Shown: positions 6,144 to 6,157 of the stretch, piece by piece
Layout: each line of letters begins with the position of its first letter
Position numbering within the stretch: position 1 is the stretch's first letter
From: JAFLCA01 sp041907145
Lineage (GTDB): Bacteria > Bdellovibrionota_C > UBA2361 > JAFLCA01
Assembly: GCA_041907145.1 (NCBI GenBank)
Contig: JAYRHW010000028.1
Location: 1-6,157 of the forward strand
Direction: 5' to 3'
DNA length: 6,157 nt
The notes under the pieces: model-generated
Databases searched by the model: none
What the model was told of the DNA's origin: nothing
The model's input: only the letters and a program-made list of their open reading frames with translations
Translations under genes and position numbers: made by a program

Positions 6144-6157
6144 GGAGTTTTATACAG

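Noticed and set aside
6149..6154. TATAAA on the minus strand as the -10 box of the lipoprotein gene
   Set aside because: Transcription would start on top of the ribosome-binding site, and the -35 region lies outside the window.

Overview
The window is about 6.2 kb of bacterial DNA with roughly half G+C. All four protein-coding genes lie on the minus strand, so reading runs from the right edge to the left. Good Shine-Dalgarno sequences precede three of the four starts. The rightmost gene carries a bacterial lipoprotein signal peptide and a Thr/Pro/Ala-rich linker. Linkers of this kind are common in secreted proteins of deltaproteobacterial and related environmental lineages, but this is only a weak taxonomic hint. 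I see no rRNA, tRNA, transposase, integrase, CRISPR array or plasmid replication gene.

Layout in order of transcription: (1) 6131-4689 encodes a 480-residue secreted lipoprotein. It has a seven-bladed YCF48-like propeller, a PT-rich linker and a small Cys-rich C-terminal domain. A small hairpin with a T-tract follows its stop codon. (2) 4688-4350 is a 339-bp non-coding stretch with several inverted repeats. (3) 4349-2355 encodes a 664-residue superfamily 2 helicase. Its motifs and helical insert resemble the helicase half of archaeal Hef and eukaryotic FANCM, but it has no XPF-type nuclease domain. (4) 2380-593 encodes a RecJ-family DHH/DHHA1 5'-3' single-strand exonuclease. Its TTG start lies inside the 3' end of the helicase gene. 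(5) 592-281 is non-coding and holds a possible promoter. (6) 280-11 encodes an 89-residue protein with three predicted membrane helices and no recognised family.

The most interesting unit is the overlapping helicase-RecJ pair. The overlap and the internal ribosome-binding site suggest one translationally coupled operon. The pair looks like a two-subunit DNA-processing machine: the helicase would unwind or remodel branched DNA and RecJ would degrade the exposed 5'-ended strand. Archaeal Hef is reported to work with a RecJ-like nuclease, so this would be a bacterial operon version of that partnership. The Hef assignment rests on reading motifs by eye and needs a profile search. The flanking lipoprotein and membrane protein show no obvious functional link to the pair. 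Nothing nearby argues directly for a defence island or a prophage.
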